Shown piece after piece: positions 23,621-30,952 of a stretch of DNA of 33,476 nucleotides (its first letter is position 1; every line of letters begins with the position of its first letter). The DNA comes from an uncultured Rhodobiaceae bacterium (GTDB lineage: Archaea; Thermoplasmatota; Poseidoniia; Poseidoniales; Poseidoniaceae), in assembly GCA_937911445.1 (NCBI GenBank), contig CALDQY010000136.1, positions 1 to 33,476 of the forward strand, given 5' to 3'. A program made the position numbers and the translations under genes. The notes under the pieces were generated by a model. That model was not told the DNA's origin. It was given only the letters and a program-made list of their open reading frames with translations, and did no database searches.

Positions 23621-24411
23621 TCCTGAACCTCCGATTGATGGGGTTGATTAAACAACGAATTCGCTGTGTCGACCAAATCATCGATGTGCTTGCACAAGAA
23701 CGAGCGAACAAACTCGTTCGCAGGATTATGGTAGGCATCCAGTGGTGCACAATGTTGCTGCAACTCACCTTTGTCAAGAATCGCAATTCGGTCTGCAAGC
23801 GTCATAGCTTCGATTTGATCGTGTGTGACGTAAATGGTCGTTGTTCCAAGTTCATCGTGCAAACGACGAATCTCGTTCCTCATTTGATGTCGTAATTCTG
23901 CATCGAGATTGGAAAGTGGTTCGTCCATCAACAGAACCTTTGGCCTTCGAACCAATGCACGACCAAGTGCAACTCGTTGTCGTTGGCCACCACTCAACTC
24001 CTTCGGTTTTTTATCGAGATGACCGTCAAGTTCCAGTAAATGGGCAATTTCTTTGACACGGTTCGAAATCTCCTGTGCCTCCAGTTTCTCAGTTCCCTTC
24101 ATCATCCTCAGTCCGAATGAGAGGTTGTCACGAATGGACATGTGTGGATACAGTGCGTACGATTGGAACACCATGCCAAGACCACGTGCTCCAGCAGGAA
24201 GATGATTCACCTTCATGCCGTCAATCCGGATGTCGCCTTCTGTGACGTCCTCAAGGCCTGCAAGCATCCGTAGAGTCGTTGACTTTCCACATCCAGACGG
24301 CCCGAGAAGAACCAAGAATTCCTTATCTTTGATGTCCAAGGACAAGCCCTTCACAGCTTGGAACCCATCATCGTATTGTTTGTTCACATTCTCAAATTCT
24401 ACGCTTACCAT
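23617..24411 (-). CDS. malK: maltodextrin ABC transporter ATPase, MalK-like, short
   Basis: A 264-residue ABC ATPase of the sugar (CUT1) family energising the MalEF-MalG transporter. Visible motifs: Walker A GPSGCGKST at about 37-45, Q-loop MVFQSYALYPHMSI, signature LSGGQRQRVALGRAL, Walker B VLLMDEPLSNLD and H-loop YVTHDQIEAMTLADRI. MalK proteins are normally about 370 residues, with a C-terminal TOBE/OB-fold regulatory domain; this one ends about 35 residues after GELQQHCAPLDAYHNPANEF, so that domain is missing. The ATG at 24411 (MVSVEFENVN) has GGTGAG about four bases upstream; an in-frame start at 24447 lies inside malG and is rejected. The malG stop lies four bases before it, and its own stop overlaps the amylase ATG. 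Confidence 0.88.
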   Translation of the reverse strand: MVSVEFENVNKQYDDGFQAVKGLSLDIKDKEFLVLLGPSGCGKSTTLRMLAGLEDVTEGDIRIDGMKVNHLPAGARGLGMVFQSYALYPHMSIRDNLSFGLRMMKGTEKLEAQEISNRVKEIAHLLELDGHLDKKPKELSGGQRQRVALGRALVRRPKVLLMDEPLSNLDAELRHQMRNEIRRLHDELGTTTIYVTHDQIEAMTLADRIAILDKGELQQHCAPLDAYHNPANEFVRSFLCKHIDDLVDTANSLFNQPHQSEVQE

Positions 24412-24415
24412 ATGC

Positions 24416-25663
24416 TCACCCTTTGACGCCACCTGCCGATAATCCATCGATCAAGAATTTCTGGAAGAAAAGGAACAACAGGGCAACCGGTAGGCTTACG
24501 AGCAAACTGGCTGCAGCAAAATCACCCCATGCTTGCCCAGTTGAGGAAATAAGCGAAGCCAATCCAACCGGAAGCGTGTACATATCGTTCGATGTGTTGA
24601 ACGTCAAAGCAAGCAAGAACTCGTTCCATGCCGCCAAGAAACTGAACAAGGCTGTCACGGCAATGGCTGGCGTCGACAAAGGTAAGACAACTTTTGTGAA
24701 CACTTGGAATTGATTGCATCCGTCGAGTGCAGCAGCCTCCTCAAGCTCTCGAGGTATGGTATCAAAGAATCCCTTCAGCATCCACACGCACAGTGGTAAG
24801 GCTGTAACACAGTAGGCCAGAATGAGACCCAAGTGTGAGTTTAGAAGTCCCAGCGTCTTCATGACCAAGAAGTATGGAACGAGAATAATAATCCCCGGGA
24901 ACATTTGCACCAACAGGAACGAGAACATCGAAACATCGCGCCCAGTGAACTTGTAGCGACTGAAAGCATAACCAGCAGGTATAGCAATGAACAGACCGAG
25001 AAGGGCTGTCCCAATACTCACGATGAGCGAATTTGTTAACCATGTCCAAAACGAATCTCCGTTGAGAATTTTTGAGAAGTGTTCCGTCGTAAATGAATCC
25101 CCAATCTGACCACCGAGAGCATTGCCTTCAGAGAAGGCAATATCGATGATCCAAATCAACGGAATCACTGTGATAGCAACGAAATGAAGCAACGTGATGT
25201 GGGTTGAAGTTTCATGGAATTTCTTGGACAAAGCCGCATTTCGCATCAAACCGTATTCAATCGCTGAATCGGACAGTTTCCTCGATGTCCAAACCGTCAC
25301 AGGTCGTCCTGATAACCAGAACAGCGTCAAGCCGGATGGAATCAAGCTCCAACAGTGAATCCAAATGTTAAACACCGTCGATTCAGTTCGCAAGAGGCGG
25401 TATACGGCAATTCCGAGAAGAATGGCACTCAAGACCAGACTGAGATTTCTGCGAACATGATCACTAACATTTGGAAGCGATGCACGAAGAGCTGCGAATA
25501 GAAGACACGATACGATACCCAGGAGAAGCAAGTCCGATTCAGCCCGGAGATAATCGACAGTCAGAAGGAGCACATTGACGAGGAAGGCTGCGACAAGCCA
25601 TCGTCTCAACATCACAATTTCCATTGGCACATACCACCAACGCATGTCTGTCGAATCCGTCAT
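24416..25663 (-). CDS. malG: maltodextrin ABC transporter permease, MalG-like, with extra N-terminal membrane domain
   Basis: A 415-residue permease. The C-terminal 270 residues are a standard MalG: helix HFVAITVIPLIWIIDIAF, an extracellular loop, then LTNSLIVSIGTALLGLFIAI, AYAFSRYKFTG-like pore segments (PAGYAFSRYKFTGRD), and the EAA motif PRELEEAAALDGCNQFQVF that docks on MalK. The first 125 residues are additional: they contain about four hydrophobic segments (20-38, 44-61, 72-92, 97-117) that typical 280-300 residue MalG proteins lack, followed by a basic-polar cytoplasmic linker. The start at 25663 overlaps the malEF stop (ATGA); the longer open frame to 25891 runs through malEF and is rejected. 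Length and N-terminal content are the unusual points. Confidence 0.87.
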   Translation of the reverse strand: MTDSTDMRWWYVPMEIVMLRRWLVAAFLVNVLLLTVDYLRAESDLLLLGIVSCLLFAALRASLPNVSDHVRRNLSLVLSAILLGIAVYRLLRTESTVFNIWIHCWSLIPSGLTLFWLSGRPVTVWTSRKLSDSAIEYGLMRNAALSKKFHETSTHITLLHFVAITVIPLIWIIDIAFSEGNALGGQIGDSFTTEHFSKILNGDSFWTWLTNSLIVSIGTALLGLFIAIPAGYAFSRYKFTGRDVSMFSFLLVQMFPGIIILVPYFLVMKTLGLLNSHLGLILAYCVTALPLCVWMLKGFFDTIPRELEEAAALDGCNQFQVFTKVVLPLSTPAIAVTALFSFLAAWNEFLLALTFNTSNDMYTLPVGLASLISSTGQAWGDFAAASLLVSLPVALLFLFFQKFLIDGLSAGGVKG

Positions 25664-28281
25664 GCTACCGCCTCCGTCGCATTGGTTTGTTTCATGTATC
25701 GCCAAGAGAATGCAAACAGCATCAGGAAGATGATGACCGACCACGCGGCAGCAACACCATAAGCACCTTCCCGGAAGGCAACATCGTAAACATACGTGAT
25801 CAAAATGTCCGTTTGACCGGGTTGGCCAAAGTACAGATTCGGTCCTCCATCGGTCATCAGATAAATCACGTTGAACATATTGAACGTCCATATAAATCCG
25901 AGAAGTGTAAGCGGAATCAATGCACTACGCAAGTTGGGTAACGTGAGATGTCGGAACGCCGCCCACCCAACAACCCCATCCAATTCAGCTGCTTCGTACA
26001 TATCCTTTGGAATGGATTGCAATGCACCGCTTATGGACATCATCATAAATGGAACACCCAGCCAAATATTGACGAGAATAACAATAATTTGTGCTCCAGT
26101 AGGATCTGAAAGGAAGTCAATGTTGGTACCGAGCAAGTCGTTCACAAATCCATCTGGCTGGAACATACCTCTCCAAACAAGGACGGAGATGTACGACGGA
26201 ACAGCCCAAGGTAGTAGCAAGAGTGTTCGATATGCAACCTTTCCGTGAATACGACTTCGGTGGAGCATATTGGCAAGGAACAGCCCAATTCCGATGTGAG
26301 CCGAAACGTTCACAACAGTCCAAACCAGTGTGAACAACGTGACGCGGAGGAATCCTTCAGCGGAAAAGACCTCAACGAAATTGTCGAGGCCAATAAACGA
26401 TTGATCACCAAGTTGCGTTTGATTCGCATCGGTAAAGGCAAGCCAAAAACCGTACAACACAGGATAGAAGGTCAAAATCGCCAAGGCCAGGAGCGCAGGT
26501 GCGACATAGAAATGAGCGAGTTTGGATTTTGTACGACCAAGCTTTGAATCGTTCCATTTCGCAAAACTTAGCAAAGCAATCAAAGAAAGGACAATTGCTC
26601 CAAGAGCGAAAAGCACTGGAGACGTATCGCCTGCTTCGGGGCGCTCATCAGCAACACTGGTGCGCTGAGTGGTCGAGAAAATCAGGACTTCATCGCCGAA
26701 CACCTCGATAAGATGGTCTTGCTCAGGCACCATTCCCGTCAAGGTACATTGGATGGTTTTTGTCGAAGCAAATGCGATTCTTTGTTGACCCAATTGGAGC
26801 AATTCGTTGACTCCGTCCGTGCATGAATCGTAATCCAATAGCGAACCATTGCTTCCCAACCCAACACGAATTTCAGTGTGCAGAGTGCCATCAACAAAGA
26901 CATCATACGATGTAGCATTCGTTGTTTCAAATTCGATTGTTATTGTGCGATAACCTTCTGCAAGCGGAAACGGATCTGCTCGGGATATGGATTCAATCTG
27001 TTCCTCAAGTTGCTGGTTTGCACCAGAAAGAGCTTCGTCTGTCGAGGCGATGCCTGAATAGGCTTGCTCAAAGGCGGTGGACAACGGATCATAGACAAGA
27101 GACATTGCTCTCGTTGTCGGAGCTGGTGTACCCTCTTTTGTTTGCTCAAGGAATCCTGCAAGCACTGCATCATCGTTGATGTCCGAATCCGATTCGAGCG
27201 CAACATGCGTCGGCATCGTGTAGGTTTCAACAGCGAATTCTTTCTGAACATCCTCCGATGAAAGCCATAGTGCGAGTTCAGTGGCAGCGACCTTGTTGGC
27301 ACTTTGCTTGCTAACAGTCCAACCTTTGTAGGTAACGAGTGGAGACATCCTTTCACCCGTACTTTCAACCGTGGGTAGCAGGGTTTGACCAATGTTTAAC
27401 CGGCTTGCTTCGTAGGTGGCCCAGTTCCATGGTCCATCAAAAATCATCGCAGCTTTCGAAGAGATGAATTGATTCTTCATGCCCTCAATTTGGGTGCCTG
27501 TTGCTACAACCCCATGTTCCAACTCAAGATCGAGCATCCAGCGCATCGCATCACTCGAACCGTTGGAATCAAGCGTTGGTTCACCGTTTTCATCAAACAA
27601 GGAACCACCAAATCCTTCCTGTATTGGGAACCACCAATAGGCAGTCTTGATAGGGATGGCTAAGCCTTGGACATCTTGGTAGGTGAGCAGTTCTGCTGCA
27701 TTGAGTAAATCTTGCTGAGTCCATGTTTCATCAGGATAAGCAAGGCCTTGCGCATCGAAGAGTGCTTTGTTGAAGATGAGGGAGAGACAATCCTGACTCG
27801 CTGGAATTCCATAAAGAGCATCTCCATAGCGCATCGCTTGCAAAGCCCTCTCTTCGAAAACAGCTCGATCTTGCGGTGTCAGGTGGGGACGTAAGTCTTC
27901 CAAGAGAGGGAATCCATCGACTCGGACTTCCCCAATCGCACCCAATTGGTCACTCGATAACCGCATCAGATCAGGTGCTTGTCCACCTTGCGCCGCTGTC
28001 ATGAACAGTTGATCTGCATTGCCAAAGGGCACCATCGTGACCTCGACCGTGACATTCGGATAAGCAGATTCAAACGATGAGACAGAATTCATGAAGACTT
28101 CTTCTTCTTTGCTTTCTGCAGCAAATGTGTGCCAGACCTCGAGAACAATCTCGCCATCAGCGTCTGTTTGTTGAGCATTTTCCTGACTACTACCAAGGCA
28201 TCCTGAAAGAAAAATCAAAGAAAAAAGCACAATGGCCAGAAGTCGCTTCCGACGGGAAGAACCTCGAGCCACTCCGTTCAT
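25660..28281 (-). CDS. MalE-MalF fusion: maltodextrin-binding lipoprotein joined to permease
   Basis: One 873-residue chain carries both the substrate-binding protein and a permease. A signal sequence with lipobox FLSGC (Cys28) precedes a CUT1 sugar-binding domain, about 44-430 (EIVLEVWHTFAAESKEE, QAPDLMRLSSDQLG, AAMIFDGPWNW, LALWLSSEDVQKEFA). A beta-rich spacer follows at 440-545 with a cysteine pair (C487, C512). A first membrane helix, 553-574, leads to the MalF domain (about 588-865), with helix FYVAPALLALAILTFYPVLY and EAA loop KDMYEAAELDGVVGWAAFRH. No stop or frameshift lies between the parts. The ATG at 28281 has a TATA-like box about 27 bases upstream and no ribosome site. It should bind maltodextrins at the surface and deliver them to its own pore, working with MalG and MalK. 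Confidence 0.9.
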   Translation of the reverse strand: MNGVARGSSRRKRLLAIVLFSLIFLSGCLGSSQENAQQTDADGEIVLEVWHTFAAESKEEEVFMNSVSSFESAYPNVTVEVTMVPFGNADQLFMTAAQGGQAPDLMRLSSDQLGAIGEVRVDGFPLLEDLRPHLTPQDRAVFEERALQAMRYGDALYGIPASQDCLSLIFNKALFDAQGLAYPDETWTQQDLLNAAELLTYQDVQGLAIPIKTAYWWFPIQEGFGGSLFDENGEPTLDSNGSSDAMRWMLDLELEHGVVATGTQIEGMKNQFISSKAAMIFDGPWNWATYEASRLNIGQTLLPTVESTGERMSPLVTYKGWTVSKQSANKVAATELALWLSSEDVQKEFAVETYTMPTHVALESDSDINDDAVLAGFLEQTKEGTPAPTTRAMSLVYDPLSTAFEQAYSGIASTDEALSGANQQLEEQIESISRADPFPLAEGYRTITIEFETTNATSYDVFVDGTLHTEIRVGLGSNGSLLDYDSCTDGVNELLQLGQQRIAFASTKTIQCTLTGMVPEQDHLIEVFGDEVLIFSTTQRTSVADERPEAGDTSPVLFALGAIVLSLIALLSFAKWNDSKLGRTKSKLAHFYVAPALLALAILTFYPVLYGFWLAFTDANQTQLGDQSFIGLDNFVEVFSAEGFLRVTLFTLVWTVVNVSAHIGIGLFLANMLHRSRIHGKVAYRTLLLLPWAVPSYISVLVWRGMFQPDGFVNDLLGTNIDFLSDPTGAQIIVILVNIWLGVPFMMMSISGALQSIPKDMYEAAELDGVVGWAAFRHLTLPNLRSALIPLTLLGFIWTFNMFNVIYLMTDGGPNLYFGQPGQTDILITYVYDVAFREGAYGVAAAWSVIIFLMLFAFSWRYMKQTNATEAVA

Positions 28282-28304
28282 GTTGTGTGCTTGAAATACG
28301 CCGA

Positions 28305-28310
28305 CTTAAA
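28305..28310 (-). promoter_or_regulatory. TATA-like box of the malEF operon
   Basis: On the minus strand TTTAAG (within CTGTTTAAGTC) is centred about 27 bases before the A of the malEF ATG. That spacing suits a leaderless archaeal promoter, and no Shine-Dalgarno is present before the ATG. It lies in the 53-base gap between truA and malEF. Confidence 0.5.
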
Positions 28311-28312
28311 CA

Positions 28313-28336
28313 GAACGGAGGAACGATGTTCCGTTC
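28313..28336. promoter_or_regulatory. nested inverted repeats upstream of malEF, operator candidate
   Basis: Two overlapping dyads lie directly upstream of the TATA-like box. The outer one pairs GAACGGA (28313-28319) with TCCGTTC (28330-28336), and the inner one is GGAAC-GAT-GTTCC at 28320-28332. Their centres differ by 1.5 bases, so there are effectively four GAAC-type half-sites in 24 bases. The position just upstream of a TATA box suits either an activator or a repressor; no regulator gene is adjacent. The right edge overlaps the truA stop codon. Confidence 0.5.
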
Positions 28337-29255
28337 AATTTGACTTGTGATATGCAACAGGCAATTGTCCAAGTTGCATCCACTCGAGGTACAGCATACG
28401 TTTCATCTCCAATCGTGCACCTTGACGCCAACGTTTTCTCATGGTTCGCTCAGCCTCTCGACTGGGCACAGGAGCGGGTGAAAAGTTGCATGTTGATTCA
28501 TCGGATTCAGGAATTGGGGCATCTTCCCACTCAACACCCCACAGAATCAGCCAATCAGGAGGTGCGACGCCAAAATCAACCTCGATTTCAGGTTCATCGA
28601 TGGCCCGTTGTACATCCTCTTTACTTATTTCACCCAAGGCAAGAAGATGAAGCGCCATGGCAGTTCGGCGAACCTGATTCCACAGGAAGGCTTCTCCAAT
28701 GATTTCGAACCCAACCGTGCGACCATCAACAATCCAAGGTGTACACGAGAGAACGGTCCGAATTGGGTTCTTTCCTGGTTCCAATCGAGCAAAATTGCTT
28801 GCATTGTATGTCCCCTCGAATAATTTGAGCCATTCAGCGAAAATGTTTCCCGGATCGTTCCAAAATTCGATGCCCTCGAGACGATAGCGGTAGATGCGAT
28901 GTACTGCCATCCTCGGATTCCAATCCATAGGAACTTCGCGAACGTCAAGGAACGATATTTCGTCAGGGAGCAAGTCGTCTACAGCTCGTACAAACTTGCG
29001 AGGCGTGATGCTGTTCCAAAGCGATTGGGCAACCCGTACTGTCCCACCATTGAGTCGAACGTGAACCCCTGCATCGGTTCGACTCGAAAGAACGAGATTG
29101 TGTTCATCAGCATCCTTTGAAATCCAGCCAAGTTTCTCAAATGCGTGAATCAGTTCTCCCTGGACTGTTCGTACATCAGGTTGAATTTGGCTGCCGTGGA
29201 ACGCATCGCCCAAGTAACCGATTCGGAAATGCAGACGAGTTTCTGCATCCGACAT
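28335..29255 (-). CDS. truA: tRNA pseudouridine synthase TruA
   Basis: TruA converts uridines 38-40 of the tRNA anticodon arm to pseudouridine. The 306-residue protein begins HFRIGYLGDAFHGSQIQPDV, has the catalytic aspartate in LSSRTDAGVHV, then ITPRKFVRAVDDLLPDEI, MAVHRIYRYRLEG for the RNA-binding strands, and FEIIGEAFLWNQVRRTAMAL, which matches the conserved FL.hmVR segment with N-Q replacing the usual residues. The C-terminal 40 residues are basic (ERTMRKRWRQGARLEMKRM) and probably add RNA contact, a feature of some archaeal members. It follows the TPR-like gene by nine bases. Confidence 0.9.
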   Translation of the reverse strand: MSDAETRLHFRIGYLGDAFHGSQIQPDVRTVQGELIHAFEKLGWISKDADEHNLVLSSRTDAGVHVRLNGGTVRVAQSLWNSITPRKFVRAVDDLLPDEISFLDVREVPMDWNPRMAVHRIYRYRLEGIEFWNDPGNIFAEWLKLFEGTYNASNFARLEPGKNPIRTVLSCTPWIVDGRTVGFEIIGEAFLWNQVRRTAMALHLLALGEISKEDVQRAIDEPEIEVDFGVAPPDWLILWGVEWEDAPIPESDESTCNFSPAPVPSREAERTMRKRWRQGARLEMKRMLYLEWMQLGQLPVAYHKSN

Positions 29256-29264
29256 ACGTGAACC

Positions 29265-29783
29265 TCAATCGTCCGAAGTGAGGATTTGAGCAGCTTCTTC
29301 AGGAGTGTACCCAAGTCCACCAACAGCCCAAATGAGCGCTTGCTTGACCCAAGGCTGAACCATTGGGTTTGCCTTTTCAGGATCGATCACTTCAATGGTG
29401 TCAACGATGTTGCGAGCAGCCATGTACAGGACATCGTCCGTTGGAATGTCCGCCATTTCGAGGCGACGGCTGTAACGTTGGAACTCCTTGACAGCCTGTG
29501 GAACACGGCGGCACTCAAGTGCGAACGATGCGAAATCAGCGATGTACTCATCGTTTTCTTCATCAAGTTCCATGGCTTTCTTGTAGGACATCATAATCTT
29601 GGTTCCGGGAACAACGTCATCCTGTTCTTCCATGTTGAGCATGTTTGCGAATTCTGCATATGTGTGCTGAAGTATAGCATTGTCACGGTTTGAACGGAGT
29701 TTTCCATCAAGATTCTCAACAGCGCCCTTGAGGTCGCCTGCGCGGAACAATTCCATTGCTTCTGCCATTACATCATCGCTCAT
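29265..29783 (-). CDS. TPR-like hypothetical protein
   Basis: A 172-residue acidic soluble protein, all helical by inspection. Pairs of helices read like tetratricopeptide repeats: AEAMELFRAGDLKGAVENLD, then NAILQHTYAEFANML, KIMMSYKKAMELDEENDEYI and RRVPQAVKEFQRYSRRLE, with the small-residue and large-hydrophobic alternation typical of TPR. The C-terminus (VKQALIWAVGGLGYTPEEAA) is hydrophobic but too short and broken to be a confident membrane anchor. The ATG at 29783 has GGAG about seven bases upstream. An alternative ATG at 29837 overlaps the previous stop (ATGA) and would add 18 residues. Function is unknown; it is probably a protein-interaction module cotranscribed with truA and the PH-domain gene. 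Confidence 0.65.
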   Translation of the reverse strand: MSDDVMAEAMELFRAGDLKGAVENLDGKLRSNRDNAILQHTYAEFANMLNMEEQDDVVPGTKIMMSYKKAMELDEENDEYIADFASFALECRRVPQAVKEFQRYSRRLEMADIPTDDVLYMAARNIVDTIEVIDPEKANPMVQPWVKQALIWAVGGLGYTPEEAAQILTSDD

Positions 29784-29833
29784 GTTTCTCTCTCCATTCC
29801 TCCCAATTTTTTGGGGTTCTTGAACACAACGGT

Positions 29834-30874
29834 TCATTCTTGTCCTTCGTTTTGCTGAGTGAGAATCTCTGCAAGGTTGTCCAACTTGGTCGATTGGCTA
29901 TGCTTTTTGTGCATTTCATTAAGCAGGGTTTTGGTGTCCTCCCAACCACGAATCTTGTAAAAACAGTGTTTTGGATCTGGTCGAACGGTCTTGATGGTTC
30001 GTTGATAGAACATCAAAGCGAAAAATGATTTTAGGAAACCTTTCCCTGCTTTTTCGACCGTTGTGTCATTTTCATTTTCAGCCAAATTAGGTGAAACTCC
30101 AACACTTCCCCCAACAGATTCTTCGACAATGCCAACACCTGAATCGGTAAGGATGGTGAGTGTAGCAAAACCAGTCATTGTTCCAAATGGTGTACGCTCA
30201 ACCTGCACTTCGGAAATGCGATCGAACAGGATGCGGCGGTGTGCACGGCTCAGCAAGAACGCATGCTTGAAGATGACAGCATTACTGGTGATAGCATAAT
30301 CGAAACTTCGCTGATAATAGAAGACAAGAGCCCAGTAACTCAAGGTAAGGGCCAATCCCGAAATGAGGAAATTGTATTTCCAACCAAGGAATGGTTCAAC
30401 ATCTGCATCGGAAAATAAGTCACGAACCAAAGCAATGAGACCATCGATTTGAATCAGGACAGGTAAGAGTGTCGCAAGAAGCAACCATACCGTCACCCAC
30501 TTGCCAGAGGTTGATGTATTCATCATTCTGTTAAACCATGTCAAGGTTGCCATGACCAGTACAAAACCGAATGGAAGTTTGGATCCACCCAATCCCATGA
30601 CCCAGACAATGAATTTGGCAATCCCTCCTGAATTCTCGTTCAACAATGCATCAGGTTTCCAGAACAACATGTGAACGCCGAAGACAATCAAACCAAGAAC
30701 GTACATGCTCATGAAACCAACAGGGCTTGGAGACTTCGTAAGAAGTACCTCTTCGCCTTCAATGAGTTTGAATCGATTTTTCATCACTTCATCATTGGTT
30801 GGGCCTTCAGCCTTTTCTTGTGTATCAACATCGACGCCTCCCGGCTCTTCGGATTGTACTTCTTCATCGGTCAT
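29834..30874 (-). CDS. membrane protein with bacterial-type PH (YdbS-like) domain
   Basis: A 346-residue membrane protein of unknown role. An acidic N-terminus (MTDEEVQSEEPGG...) is followed by a short beta stretch, FKLIEGEEVLLTKSPSPVGF. About four hydrophobic segments come next (near 54-71, 82-110, 124-142 and 168-188). Then the PH-like core YAITSNAVIFKHAFLLSRAH, RRILFDRISEVQVERTPFGT and GFATLTILTDSG matches the DUF304/bPH2 pattern. Near the end, YQRTIKTVRPDPKHCFYKIRGWEDTKTLL suggests the final PH strand and helix. The start at 30874 has no nearby ribosome site. The stop overlaps the alternative ATG of the TPR-like gene. Confidence 0.7.
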   Translation of the reverse strand: MTDEEVQSEEPGGVDVDTQEKAEGPTNDEVMKNRFKLIEGEEVLLTKSPSPVGFMSMYVLGLIVFGVHMLFWKPDALLNENSGGIAKFIVWVMGLGGSKLPFGFVLVMATLTWFNRMMNTSTSGKWVTVWLLLATLLPVLIQIDGLIALVRDLFSDADVEPFLGWKYNFLISGLALTLSYWALVFYYQRSFDYAITSNAVIFKHAFLLSRAHRRILFDRISEVQVERTPFGTMTGFATLTILTDSGVGIVEESVGGSVGVSPNLAENENDTTVEKAGKGFLKSFFALMFYQRTIKTVRPDPKHCFYKIRGWEDTKTLLNEMHKKHSQSTKLDNLAEILTQQNEGQE

Positions 30875-30934
30875 GTGCTTGCACCGTTATGTTCTCAGCA
30901 CACAAGCACATAAGCCCTTTGCCGTAAGTGGGAC

Positions 30935-30940
30935 AAAAAA
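30935..30940 (-). terminator. oligo-T terminator after the lipocalin-like gene
   Basis: On the minus strand a TTTTTT run follows the stop at 30953 by about a dozen bases, in the 78-base gap before the PH-domain gene. Archaeal termination uses U-rich tracts without needing a hairpin, and no stem is evident here. This would separate the ABC-2/lipocalin-like unit from the PH-TPR-truA unit. Confidence 0.4.
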
Positions 30941-30952
30941 GGCATCATCTCG

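Noticed and set aside
25664..25891. N-terminal extension of MalG into the malEF region
   Set aside because: The extra residues run antipattern through the malEF coding frame; the ATG at 25663 overlapping the malEF stop is the normal coupled start.
29800..29815. Short CCCAA-TTTT-TTGGG hairpin between the PH-domain and TPR-like genes
   Set aside because: The five-base stem is weak and the minus strand lacks a T-run, so it is not a convincing terminator; it may even be coding if the earlier ATG is used.
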